From NCBI RefSeq assembly GCF_024172085.1, contig NZ_JAMZDZ010000001.1, positions 3,286,001-3,350,000 on the forward strand: DNA of 64,000 nt, given 5' to 3'. Below are positions 15,192 through 23,901 of this stretch, piece after piece. Each line of letters starts with the position of its first letter. Positions within the stretch are counted from its first letter, which is position 1. The translations under genes were made by a program, and so were the position numbers. The notes under the pieces were generated by a model. It saw nothing but the letters and a program-made list of their open reading frames with translations, made no database searches and was not told the DNA's origin. The DNA comes from Hamadaea flava. Lineage in GTDB: Bacteria; Actinomycetota; Actinomycetes; Mycobacteriales; Micromonosporaceae.

Positions 15192-18100
15192 CTAGAGGTA
15201 CCGGACGGCGATCGACGCGAACACTTCGCGGTCGGTCCCCGGCCGGTCGAACAATCGGCGCAGGCCGCGAATCGTGGGGTCGTCGGCGTCCAACCCGGCG
15301 GCCTCGGCGGCCTGCTTCCAGCGTTCCTCGTCACCTGCCGAGTCCAGCAACTCCGCCAGCGTCGTCCGCGCGGCGGTACTCTCCTCGCCGCGAAGCGCAC
15401 CGAGGGTGTCCAGGAGCCACGGCCAGCGGACCATCAGCTCGACGAACCGGGCCATCTCGATGCTGTGCCGTTCGACCGCCGAGATGCTGCTGCTCAGGTG
15501 CCCGGTGAGGTAGTCGAGGACCATGTAGAAGCGCCACAGGTTGAGGAAGGCCTTGGTCTGCCTCGGATTGCGCTGCGGCAGATTCAGCACCGCCGTACGC
15601 AGTGCGAGCCGGACAGGCGGCAGGCGCTCAAGGTCCTCCGCGAGTTGCGCCCCGGTCGCGGTGTCCGAGGGCGCCGACGGATCCAGCGCGGCGAACGGCG
15701 CGGCCAACCCCGCCGGATCAGCCGCCACTCCCGGTCCCTCCGACAAGGTTCCCAGCGGAGAAGCGGCCGCCCGCTGAGCCGGAACCCGAGAAGCCTGCGC
15801 GGGCGAAGCGTCGAGCAGCGCGTCGAGATACGAGGCCATCGCCTGATCGCGTACGCGCGGAAGCCGGATCGGCAGGTCGAGGATCTTCTCCATGAACCGC
15901 CACCCGGTGTGCTGGAGGTGGCCGAACGTCGCGGGGTCGTCGTGCGCCCGCCGCCGCAGTGATTCGTACACCGTCTCCAGCTGCGCCGCGACGGTCGCCG
16001 GATCGAGTGCGATCACGAACAGGCAGTCGCCGAACGCCTTGTTCAGGAACAGGTTGACCGCCTCGATGGTGTCCGAGACGATCGCCGGGCTGCATCGGTC
16101 GAGGTCGTCGACCATGATGATCACCGGCGAGTGGGCGGTGGCGAGCGCGACGACTTCGCGTACGTCGTGTTGCAGCATATAGAGGTAGCCGCGCTGGCTG
16201 TTCTCCAGCGGGTCACGGGCGGCCTTCCAGTCGCGGTCGCCGTCGTCCGCCGCGACGCCGTCGGCGGCCGGGCGGGTCAGCACGTCGGGCGAGATCCAGC
16301 CGCGTACCTGTTTGAAGCTGGAGAAGGCCAGGTTGCCGATGATCCAGGCGGCGGTGATGCCGATGACCGCGCCCGAGCCGAGCAGCGCGTTGAAGTCGGT
16401 GTTGTTCCAGGCCGCGACGCCGACGGCGACCACACCCATGATCACGATGGTCGCGACGGTCAGCCCGATCAGCATGCCGACCAGGGTCCGGGGGATGTAG
16501 CTGGCGAGGATGCGCTTGCGCATCGCGGCCGGGTCGGTCCGCCGCAGGTTCAGATCGAACCACAGCCGCTCGCGCTGCGCGGGCGGCAGCCGGTCCGTGA
16601 TCGAGGTCAAGATCTCCCGGGTCAGCCCGGCCCAGACCTGGTCAGGCTTCTCGTACATCCACGGGTTGAACCACACGGTAATCGCCGTGCTGTCCGCGTC
16701 GGCGCGCGGCCGCATCTCGTACTCCAGTCGCTGGTCGGCCTCCGCGGGCCGCGCGATCTGCCGCCAGGCCCAGGCTCTCGTCAGTCTGGTACGCACGACG
16801 CCGCCCTGCCATTTCGTTCGTCGGCCGGCGAACAGCCCTTTCGGCGTCTCCGCCTCGGGCCGGGCGAGCAGTTCGTGCGTCGTCTCGACCGGGGTCTTCG
16901 CGTCCGCGGCCAGCGCCCCCGGCGGATCCACTTTGGCGCGCAGCTGGCGGAGGACGCTCGACTTGCCCTGGCCCCACGGCGCGTGGATGCCGACGACGAC
17001 GGGCGGTTTGGTGCTCGGCGACATCAACACCGAGTGGATCGTGTCGATCAACCCGTCGCGGGAGAGTTTGTCGAGGTCGGTGGGCTGATCCTGGAGCAGG
17101 ATCGAGGCCGGGCGGACGGCGGATCCGATCGAGCCGCCGGAGCGCAGGAGGCTGCCGGTCGCGATCGGCCAGAGGCGTACGCTGCCGTCGTCGTCGGCGG
17201 CGAACAACGCCGGGCGCGTGACTCCGGTGCCACGGCCGTCTGGGGGCGCGATCTCGACGACGCCCAGCGCCCGGACCGTCGAGGTGCCGAACCGGACCGG
17301 CTTGCCGACCGGCGTGCCGTCGGTCTGCCAGACCATCACCCGGCCGTCGTCGAACCCGCCGAAGATCAGGACTTCCTGGCCGATCCGGGCGGCGGCCAGC
17401 GCCGAGACCTGAGCGCTGCTGTGCGTGTACCGGAACCCGGAGGCGACCGTACGCGCGACGGGGTCCACGTATTCCAGGACGCAGGTGTCGCCGTCGGGCC
17501 GGGCGGTGACGACCTGATGCCGGGTGCCGTCGTCGAGCGGGCAGGCCGCCGAGATCTGATGGCTCGACACCACCGAGACGGCCTCCGGGCTCTGCACCGC
17601 CACGACGCGTACGCCCCGGGTGGAGGCGACGGTGAGCAGCGCTCCGTCGGCGTACGGCACCGCCACCAGGGCGTTGACCGCCCCGCAGTCGCTGATGAGG
17701 ACGGCGGCCTGGTCCCCCTCGGACAGTCCGCAGATCCGGACCGAGCCGTCGGCGCTGCCGCTGGCGACGTACTGAGCGCCCCGCAGACGAAAGGGTGCCA
17801 GCGCCCACACCTCGCCCTGATGCCCCATCGGCAGTTCGGTACGCAGCCCGCCGGAGACGGGGTCCCAGTCGAACACCCGCCGGTCGGCCCCGCCGCTGAT
17901 CAGGTGCGGGTTCAGCGCGGTGCCCGCCGAGGTCAGCGAGCGGACGGTGCTGACGTGCGCCTTCAGGGCGAGCGGCTGCCGGGCGGTGTTCATCGGGTCG
18001 AACCCGCCCGGCGGCATCTCGGTGTCGGGGTCGAGGACGTGGACCGTCTGGTCCACCCCGGCGCACGCGACGTACTGCCCGTTCGCGGTGACGCCGCTGA

Positions 18101-19115
18101 CCGCGACCCAGGTCGTGCCGGGCGCGGCGAACAGGTCGCGCCCGGTGACGTCGCTGATCAGCTCGGTCTGCAGCGGGGTCATCTCGACCCGGCCGTGCAT
18201 GTCGCCGGAGGCGATCACCACGCCGCCGTCGGCGGTGGTCGCGCAGGCCAGCGCCCAGACCTCGCCGAGGTGCCGGGTGATCTCCCGGAGCGGCCGGTCG
18301 GTCGGCCCGTCGAAGCGCCACAACGCCACCGAGCCGCTGGCCGAGGCCGACACCAGCAGCGGCGTCTCCGCGTCCCGGACGAACCGCAGGCGACGGACGG
18401 TCGCGGCCTCGTACAACGTGCGCCCCGGACGCAGACCCGCGTCGCGGTCGGCGATCCACAGCTTGACCGTGCCGTCGGCGCTGCCGCTGGCGACCACGTA
18501 CCCCGAGGCCGGTTCGTCGACCGCGATCAGCGACCAGATCTGGCCGCCGTGGACCCGGGGCTCCCGCGACACCCGGCCGCGATCGAGGTCGTGCAGATCC
18601 CAGGTGGCCAGCGAGTTGTCGTTGTACGCACAGGCCAGCCACTGCGAGCCGAGCGCGCGATAGGCGCAGATCTTGAACGGGCGCACATCCCCGCCACCGG
18701 CCGAGTCGGGCAGCGTGGTCACCCCGGTGGCGCCCGGCCTCCACAGCACTACGCCGTCGTCGTGGATCGCCGCGACGACCTGGGTTCCGTCGGCCAGCAC
18801 TCCGACGGCCACGTCCTGGACCGCACCCTCGCCGATCTGCTGGGCGGCGGCCTGCCGGCCGGTGGCCAGGTCGAAGAGCCGCACCACACCATCGGCGCCA
18901 CCGACGACGAGCCGATCCGGTACGCCGTCGCGCCCCGGCAGCCGGGCGACCGAATGGGCGGCGATCCCGGTGGCGAGCACCCGGATGACCTCGTTCTCCG
19001 GCGCCGTACGCAGTTCCACGCCCTGACTGCGGCTGGCCGCGATGATCAACTCGCCGTCGAGACGCAGGAACGTCATGTTCTCCACAGCGCCGCCGAGCCT
19101 GGTCAGTTCCGCCAC
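15192..19115 (-). CDS. WD40-repeat protein fused to a KAP-family P-loop NTPase
   Basis: A 1307-residue protein. Residues 1 to about 690 are a long WD40 array (repeats such as ASGSADGTVKLW and ASGSADGSVRIC), enough for two propellers. Then comes a KAP P-loop domain with Walker A GIHAPWGQGKSSVL near residue 710, two membrane segments inserted at about residues 880-940, and Walker B VIIMVDDLDRCSP near 995. KAP NTPases have membrane segments between Walker motifs and include phage-exclusion proteins. WD40 propellers act as sensors or scaffolds in signalling NTPases. GTG 19115 is chosen for its GGGGGA ribosome site; a TTG at 19163 would add 16 residues. Single gene. A role in surveillance or defence is inference. 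Confidence 0.85.
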   Translation of the reverse strand: MAELTRLGGAVENMTFLRLDGELIIAASRSQGVELRTAPENEVIRVLATGIAAHSVARLPGRDGVPDRLVVGGADGVVRLFDLATGRQAAAQQIGEGAVQDVAVGVLADGTQVVAAIHDDGVVLWRPGATGVTTLPDSAGGGDVRPFKICAYRALGSQWLACAYNDNSLATWDLHDLDRGRVSREPRVHGGQIWSLIAVDEPASGYVVASGSADGTVKLWIADRDAGLRPGRTLYEAATVRRLRFVRDAETPLLVSASASGSVALWRFDGPTDRPLREITRHLGEVWALACATTADGGVVIASGDMHGRVEMTPLQTELISDVTGRDLFAAPGTTWVAVSGVTANGQYVACAGVDQTVHVLDPDTEMPPGGFDPMNTARQPLALKAHVSTVRSLTSAGTALNPHLISGGADRRVFDWDPVSGGLRTELPMGHQGEVWALAPFRLRGAQYVASGSADGSVRICGLSEGDQAAVLISDCGAVNALVAVPYADGALLTVASTRGVRVVAVQSPEAVSVVSSHQISAACPLDDGTRHQVVTARPDGDTCVLEYVDPVARTVASGFRYTHSSAQVSALAAARIGQEVLIFGGFDDGRVMVWQTDGTPVGKPVRFGTSTVRALGVVEIAPPDGRGTGVTRPALFAADDDGSVRLWPIATGSLLRSGGSIGSAVRPASILLQDQPTDLDKLSRDGLIDTIHSVLMSPSTKPPVVVGIHAPWGQGKSSVLRQLRAKVDPPGALAADAKTPVETTHELLARPEAETPKGLFAGRRTKWQGGVVRTRLTRAWAWRQIARPAEADQRLEYEMRPRADADSTAITVWFNPWMYEKPDQVWAGLTREILTSITDRLPPAQRERLWFDLNLRRTDPAAMRKRILASYIPRTLVGMLIGLTVATIVIMGVVAVGVAAWNNTDFNALLGSGAVIGITAAWIIGNLAFSSFKQVRGWISPDVLTRPAADGVAADDGDRDWKAARDPLENSQRGYLYMLQHDVREVVALATAHSPVIIMVDDLDRCSPAIVSDTIEAVNLFLNKAFGDCLFVIALDPATVAAQLETVYESLRRRAHDDPATFGHLQHTGWRFMEKILDLPIRLPRVRDQAMASYLDALLDASPAQASRVPAQRAAASPLGTLSEGPGVAADPAGLAAPFAALDPSAPSDTATGAQLAEDLERLPPVRLALRTAVLNLPQRNPRQTKAFLNLWRFYMVLDYLTGHLSSSISAVERHSIEMARFVELMVRWPWLLDTLGALRGEESTAARTTLAELLDSAGDEERWKQAAEAAGLDADDPTIRGLRRLFDRPGTDREVFASIAVRYL

Positions 19116-19320
19116 GCGGTCGTCCCCCGTTCGCCCTTGCGGTCTTGTTGTACCTTCTGGCAAGGCACTTCCATCGCACTTGTCGAAGGCACTACGTGGA
19201 TATCATGCGGCGTTCCTGTTCGGGTGTCCGGTTCATGACCCATCCTGGGGTCACCCCGGGCTCGGGCGAGACGAGCGAACGGTGAAGACGAACACCCGAC
19301 GGCGCCGCGAGGTGGCAACC

Positions 19321-20571
19321 GTGGACGAAGACCTCTCCGCCACCGCGGCGGCCGCTCCGGCGGAACCCATCTCGGCGGCCACTCCGGCGCACCCGCGCGG
19401 CCTGCTCGGCCGACTGAGCGGGATGGACTGGCTGGCGATCGCGCTGCTCGTCGCGGGCGGTCTGGCGACCGCTACCGGCCTCCTGCCTGCCCGCGACGCG
19501 AGCGAGACGCTCGAACGCATCCTGCCGATCCTGATCTTCCTGTTCTCGGTGGTCATCCTGGCCGAGCTGACCGCCGAGGCCGAGGTCTTCGACGTGATCG
19601 CGGCGCGGGTGACGATCGCGGCGCGCGGCAGCAACGTCGCACTGTTCTGGCTCTGCCTGGCCTTCGCCGCACTGACCACGATGTTCCTGAACCTCGACAC
19701 GACCGCCGTCCTGCTCACGCCGGTCATGTTGGCGACCGCCGTACGCGCCGGGGTCGCCCCGCTGCCGCTGGCGATGACGACGGTGTGGCTGGCCAACACG
19801 GCGAGCCTGTTGTTGCCCGTCTCCAACCTCACCAACCTCCTCGCCGCCAGCCGTGTGAAGCTCAGCCCGGTCGCCTTCGCCGAGCGGATGGCGCTGCCTC
19901 AACTCGCCGCGATCGTCGTCGTCGCGGGTTGTCTCTGGATCTTCTATTGGCGGCGCAACCCGCCGCGTTACACACCGCCGAGTCCGCACCGGGCGGGCAA
20001 CCGTCCACTGTTCTGGGTCGCCTCGGTCTGCTGCGCGGTCTTCATCACCGGCCTGCTGCTGGACGTGCCGCTGGCGTACATGACGCCGGTCTGCGCGGCC
20101 GTCCTCGTCGCCGCGTTCGCGAAGTGGGGGCGGCGGCACCTGCGCTGGAGCCTGATCCCGTGGCGGCTGGTCGTCTTCGTGACCGGCCTGTTCCTCGTGG
20201 TCGAGACGGTCGGCCAGCACGGCCTCGACTCGATGATGACCTCGCTGATCGGCACCGACCCGGGCGCGACCGGCACCTGGCGCGCGGCGATCGCCGGCGG
20301 CGGCTTCGCCAACATCCTCAACAACCTGCCCAGCTACGTCGCCGGCGAGGCGGTCATCCCGGAGGCCAACCACACGCAGGGGCTCGGCCTGCTCATCGGC
20401 ACCAACGTCGGCCCGCTGATCACGCCGTGGGCGTCGCTGGCCACCCTGATCTGGGCCGAGCACTGCCGCAACCGGGGCGTGGCGATCGACTGGCGCAAGT
20501 TCGTCCTGACCGGCGCCGCCACGGCCGCCGCCGTCCTCGCGGCCAGCGTCGCCGTCCTCATCGTCACCTGA
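19321..20571 (+). CDS. Arsenite/citrate-type ion transporter (ArsB/SLC13 superfamily)
   Basis: A 416-residue transporter with about eleven membrane segments. The motif TTMFLNLDTTAVLLTPVML is the ion transporter superfamily signature, with a second inverted-repeat copy in GGGFANILNNLPSYVAGEAV; LGLLIGTNVGPLITPWASLATLIW follows. These match the ArsB/CitMHS group. The ion (arsenite, dicarboxylate or other) cannot be assigned: no arsR, arsC or arsenic gene is nearby. GTG 19321 is preferred because GAGGTGG stands about nine bases upstream; GTG 19282 and 19312 are in-frame alternatives. Divergent from the WD40-KAP gene across a 205-base spacer. Confidence 0.82.
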   Translation: MDEDLSATAAAAPAEPISAATPAHPRGLLGRLSGMDWLAIALLVAGGLATATGLLPARDASETLERILPILIFLFSVVILAELTAEAEVFDVIAARVTIAARGSNVALFWLCLAFAALTTMFLNLDTTAVLLTPVMLATAVRAGVAPLPLAMTTVWLANTASLLLPVSNLTNLLAASRVKLSPVAFAERMALPQLAAIVVVAGCLWIFYWRRNPPRYTPPSPHRAGNRPLFWVASVCCAVFITGLLLDVPLAYMTPVCAAVLVAAFAKWGRRHLRWSLIPWRLVVFVTGLFLVVETVGQHGLDSMMTSLIGTDPGATGTWRAAIAGGGFANILNNLPSYVAGEAVIPEANHTQGLGLLIGTNVGPLITPWASLATLIWAEHCRNRGVAIDWRKFVLTGAATAAAVLAASVAVLIVT

Positions 20572-20595
20572 TTTCCCCTCGCCCCGGCGAAGCGA

Positions 20596-20662
20596 CCCTG
20601 CAGATCACGGATACGCATGCTTCCGACGGCCGAGATCGCATGCGTATCCGTGATCTGCAGGG
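20596..20662. terminator. Perfect 25-bp palindrome, family A
   Basis: Arms 20596-20620 and 20638-20662 are perfectly complementary with a 17-base loop, between the convergent transporter and beta-lactamase-like genes. The arm carries CTGCAGATCACGG then TACGCATGC, close to the copy at 2101. Confidence 0.8.
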
Positions 20663-20677
20663 AACAGCGGGAGCGGG

Positions 20678-21700
20678 TCAGCCGCCGTTGGACGGGCGGT
20701 AGGGGGTGCGGGTCACGAGGGTGGCAGCCTCGGTCGCGCCGGTGAGGCGGCCGAGGATGGTCAGGAACGCGCGGCCCATGACCGCCCGTGCCTGCACCGC
20801 CGGGTGGGTCGCCCCGAAGTCCTCCGGGTTCGCCTGACCCCTCGCGAAGAAGGCGTACGTGAGCAGGGGTTCACCGGCGGTGTCGAAGACGATCCCGGCC
20901 TCGTTGCGGCCGTCGTCGAACCAGCCCGCCTTGGTGGCGATCCGGGCCCGCTCGTCGGAGGACATCTCCCGGCGTACGCCGTCGGTGAAGGCGATCGGCG
21001 AGCGCAGCAGCCCCACCAGGTACGCCGTCGAGGCCGGGCTGAGCAGGTCGCCCCGGACCAGCGCCCGGAGCAGGTCGTGCATCTCGGTGGGAGTGGTGGT
21101 GCCGAGGAAGAACCGGTTCGGGTTGGCGACCGGCTCCACCTGCGTACGCGGGAAGCCCTTGGCGACGAGGATCTGGTTGATCTCCAGCGCCGGGGCGACC
21201 AGCCCACAGAGGCGTACCGCCGTGTCGTCGGAGACGGTGAGCAGCGCGGCGAGCGCGTGGCCCAAGGTGACCGAGCTGGGGTAGGCCCCGTCGAGGCTGA
21301 AGATCCCGTCGCCGCCGGGGATGACGATCGCCGAGGTCACCTCGATGCGCTGGTCGAGCGCGAGCAGCCCGCGGTCGACCTTGTCGAGGACCGCGATCGC
21401 GACCGGGATCTTGTTCACGCTATAGGACTCGACCGTGTCGTCGACGCCGGCCGCCACGGCCGAGATCGGTCCGGCCGCGCCTTCGACGCTCACCTTGGCG
21501 TTCCAGGTTCCGCCGGCCTTCTTCGCGGCGGCCTTGTAGACCAGGCCGATCGCGGCGGCGGCTTGTTCCGGGGTGGCCTGGGCGGACACGGACGGGCTGG
21601 CCTCCTCGGCGGCGGCGGACTCGGCCGTGCCGAACACGGCCGTCGCAGCTGCGACGCTACCGAATCCGAGTGCCGCGCGGCGGCTCATCGGGACGGTCAT
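20678..21700 (-). CDS. Class A beta-lactamase-like serine hydrolase, Tat-exported
   Basis: A 340-residue protein with a Tat-type signal (MSRRAALGFGSVAAATAVFG, cleavage near AAA at about residue 31). The class A fold is recognisable: SVNK supplies the Ser-x-x-Lys nucleophile pair, VSDDTAVRLCG replaces the usual SDN, VEPVAN gives the omega-loop Glu-x-x-x-Asn, and ATKAGWFDDG stands where KTG is expected. The nucleophile and general base are kept but two classic loops are changed, so penicillin hydrolysis is uncertain. The ATG at 21700 has AGGAGG seven bases upstream. Divergent from the DUF4037 gene; ends at a strong palindrome. Confidence 0.85.
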   Translation of the reverse strand: MTVPMSRRAALGFGSVAAATAVFGTAESAAAEEASPSVSAQATPEQAAAAIGLVYKAAAKKAGGTWNAKVSVEGAAGPISAVAAGVDDTVESYSVNKIPVAIAVLDKVDRGLLALDQRIEVTSAIVIPGGDGIFSLDGAYPSSVTLGHALAALLTVSDDTAVRLCGLVAPALEINQILVAKGFPRTQVEPVANPNRFFLGTTTPTEMHDLLRALVRGDLLSPASTAYLVGLLRSPIAFTDGVRREMSSDERARIATKAGWFDDGRNEAGIVFDTAGEPLLTYAFFARGQANPEDFGATHPAVQARAVMGRAFLTILGRLTGATEAATLVTRTPYRPSNGG

Positions 21701-21796
21701 GCTGATACCTCCTCGTAGCGAGATCATCCGTCGGGAAGACGTGATCGGCGCGGAATTACGTTGCGGGTCGACCGGGATTTCCGGTTTGCTGCGATC

Positions 21797-22852
21797 ATGA
21801 AAGGCATCGACCTCTCCCGCGCGTACGCCGCCGATGTCGTCGAGCCGCTGCTCACGCGGCATTTCCCGGACCTGCGGTACGCCACCGCCCGGCTGGGGTC
21901 CGGGTCGGACATGCTCGGGCTGGACGACGAGATCAGCCGCGATCACGACTGGGGCTGCCGGCTGACCCTGCTGCTGCCGAACGCTGAGCACGCCCGGGTC
22001 GCGACCGTGCACGCGATGCTCGAAGCCGAACTGCCGCCCGAGTACGCCGGCCACCGGGTGCGCTTCCCCGTCACCTGGAATCAGACCGAGTCCCACCAGG
22101 TCGAGGTGGCGACGGTGACCGACTTCGCGGCCAGCCGCCTCGGCGCTCGGCCCGCCGGCGACCACACGCTGACCACGAAGGGCTGGCTGACCGTCACCGG
22201 CCAGGGCGTACTGGAGGTCACTGCCGGGGCTGTCTTCACCGACACGACCGGGGAACTGGGTCCGCTCCGCGACGCCCTGCGCTGGTATCCCGCCGAGGTG
22301 GACCGGTTCGTGCTGGCCACCGCCTGGATCCGGATCGGGATGCGGATGTCGTTCATCGGGCGTACCGCCGAACGAGGTCAGGAGCTCCAGTCGCGGATCC
22401 TCTCCGCGGCCCTGGCCGGTGAGCTGATGGAACTGTCCTACCTGGTCCACCGCCGCTGGGCCCCGTACGCCAAATGGCGCGAAGCGCTGCTCCCGGCCAA
22501 GGAGTCCCTGACCGAGCCGCTGCGGCGGCTGCTCGACTCCGATGACTGGCGCGACCGGGAGCGAGCCGTCCTCGACGCGGCCGAGCTGCTCCTGAAGGTC
22601 CAGCGGGAGAACGGGCGGCCCGGCCCCGAGACGGCGGCGGCCCGCTTCTTCGATCGTCCCTTCTGGACGATTGCCGACGAGGTGCAGTCGTCGCTGCTGG
22701 CCGAGGTCACCGACGCCGGGCTGAAGGCGATGCCGCATGGCGTCGGCGCGGTGGGCCAATGGGCCGACAGCGATCCCCTGCTGAGCAATCCGGACAATCG
22801 CGCCAAGCTGGCGGAGATCTATGACAACCTGACGGGCGGGCTAACCAGTTAG
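21797..22852 (+). CDS. DUF4037 nucleotidyltransferase-like protein
   Basis: A 351-residue protein of the DUF4037 family. The N-terminus carries a nucleotidyltransferase signature, ARLGSGSDMLGLDDEISRDHDWG (given in part: GSGSDMLG then DHDWG), with Gly-Ser and an Asp-x-Asp pair that could bind metal and NTP. The remainder is helical (KWREALLPAKESLTEPL and beyond), typical of the family, whose substrate is unknown. ATG 21797 is the only plausible start but lacks a ribosome site. Its stop lies within a 14-bp stem. Divergent from the beta-lactamase-like gene. Confidence 0.8.
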   Translation: MKGIDLSRAYAADVVEPLLTRHFPDLRYATARLGSGSDMLGLDDEISRDHDWGCRLTLLLPNAEHARVATVHAMLEAELPPEYAGHRVRFPVTWNQTESHQVEVATVTDFAASRLGARPAGDHTLTTKGWLTVTGQGVLEVTAGAVFTDTTGELGPLRDALRWYPAEVDRFVLATAWIRIGMRMSFIGRTAERGQELQSRILSAALAGELMELSYLVHRRWAPYAKWREALLPAKESLTEPLRRLLDSDDWRDRERAVLDAAELLLKVQRENGRPGPETAAARFFDRPFWTIADEVQSSLLAEVTDAGLKAMPHGVGAVGQWADSDPLLSNPDNRAKLAEIYDNLTGGLTS

Positions 22853-22873
22853 TAGGAGGTAACTGGTTAGCCC
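22838..22873. terminator. Perfect 14-bp hairpin spanning the DUF4037 stop
   Basis: GGGCTAACCAGTTA (22838-22851) and its complement (22860-22873) flank an eight-base loop GTAGGAGG. The stop TAG is inside the stem, and the next start is only 21 bases beyond, so it could end transcription or modulate translation of the following secreted-protein gene. Confidence 0.6.
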
Positions 22874-22893
22874 CATCGTGAGGAGGCACCCCC

Positions 22894-23427
22894 GTGCGTC
22901 TTGCCCGAGCAGTCGCCGCCACCGCCCTGATCACCGCGCTCGGCGTCACCGCCGCCGCCAGTCCGGCCGTCGCGGCCGGGCAGCCGGAGAGCCCGTACGG
23001 CGACTCCGGCTGGTTCCCCACGCCCAGTGAGCCCGCCGAGATTCCCGGCGGCGCGCTGTGCGCCTTCCCCATCCGGATCGAGGAGCCCATCGACGGCGTC
23101 CGTGGCCGGGTCATCGCCACCGAGCCCGAACTGCAGGAGGAGTACCTCGGCCCGCTGACGGTCAAGGTGACCAATCTGGACACTGGCGCGTCGGCCACCG
23201 TCAACGCGAGCGGCCACGGGCACGTGGTCACCTATCACGCCGACGGCAGCCAGACCTGGGACTGGTCCGGCCCGGTCGCCATGGGCTTCCGGCCCGACCG
23301 CGCCAACAACCACGCCGCCGGGCTCTACTTGCTGACCGGCCGCTACATCGCGGAACTCACGCCCGCGGGCCGCACCCTCAGCTACGCCAAGGGCACGGAG
23401 AAGGACATCTGCGCGATGATCGCGTGA
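22894..23427 (+). CDS. Small secreted protein
   Basis: A 177-residue protein with a clear Sec signal peptide (RLARAVAATALITALGVTAAAS, cleavage near AVAA at about residue 28). The mature part is beta-rich with two cysteines (ALCAFPIRIEEP and KDICAMIA) that may pair, and a conserved-looking HVVTYHADGSQTWDWSGP. No known family recognised. GTG start follows GAGGAGG. It is convergent with the DUF2269-like gene, three bases between stops. Confidence 0.7.
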   Translation: MRLARAVAATALITALGVTAAASPAVAAGQPESPYGDSGWFPTPSEPAEIPGGALCAFPIRIEEPIDGVRGRVIATEPELQEEYLGPLTVKVTNLDTGASATVNASGHGHVVTYHADGSQTWDWSGPVAMGFRPDRANNHAAGLYLLTGRYIAELTPAGRTLSYAKGTEKDICAMIA

Positions 23428-23430
23428 CGC

Positions 23431-23901
23431 TCAGGCCGTGGGGCGGCTCTTGCTGATCCGGCCCCACGGCTTGAAAACAGCCAACGTGTACGCGATGAGC
23501 AGGCAGACCGGTGACACGACAGGCGGATAGGCCAGATCGCCGACGGCCGCCAGCTCCAGGGAACGCTGAATCGCGGGGGCGAGCCCGACGAGCACGAGCG
23601 CCGTGAGGATGAGGTTGAGCACCAGCTTGACCGCCACCCACCAGTACCTGACCAGGCCGTAGCGGCTGCCGAGGCCGAGCAGCAGCCCGCTCAGCAGGCT
23701 GATCGTGCCCGTGGTCAGCAGCGACGGCACCGCGAAGGTGTCCAGCGCCCGGAAGCTGAGCATCCGGGTGCTCGGGTCGTCCGTGGTCGCCGCGACGCCG
23801 ACGAAGACGGCCATCACCACGTCGACTCCGAGCCACACGCCGGCCGCCAGGATATGGACGAGCAGGATCGCTTTACGCGTACGCGGGCCGAACCGTTTCA
23901 C
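23431..23901 (-). CDS. Four-segment membrane protein, DUF2269-like
   Basis: A 156-residue integral membrane protein with four hydrophobic segments. The N-terminal KAILLVHILAAGVWLGVDVVMAVF contains the His and Trp-Leu-Gly pattern typical of DUF2269/CopD-like small membrane proteins; YWWVAVKLVLNLILTALVL is the third segment. Its ATG overlaps the stop of the TetR gene by four bases, so the regulator and this protein are coupled, and the protein is probably a target or effector of that regulation. Function unknown. Confidence 0.7.
   Translation of the reverse strand: MKRFGPRTRKAILLVHILAAGVWLGVDVVMAVFVGVAATTDDPSTRMLSFRALDTFAVPSLLTTGTISLLSGLLLGLGSRYGLVRYWWVAVKLVLNLILTALVLVGLAPAIQRSLELAAVGDLAYPPVVSPVCLLIAYTLAVFKPWGRISKSRPTA

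Noticed and set aside
15192-19115. Phage-defence island
   Set aside because: Only one candidate gene; neighbours are DUF2795, a transporter and backbone genes, with no integrase or other defence proteins.
16131-19238. Long open frames on the plus strand opposite the WD40-KAP gene (about 1000 codons)
   Set aside because: The frame is open only because high GC content lacks stop codons; residues are Arg/Gly/Val/Asp-rich without domains, and the minus strand has clear WD40 and KAP motifs.
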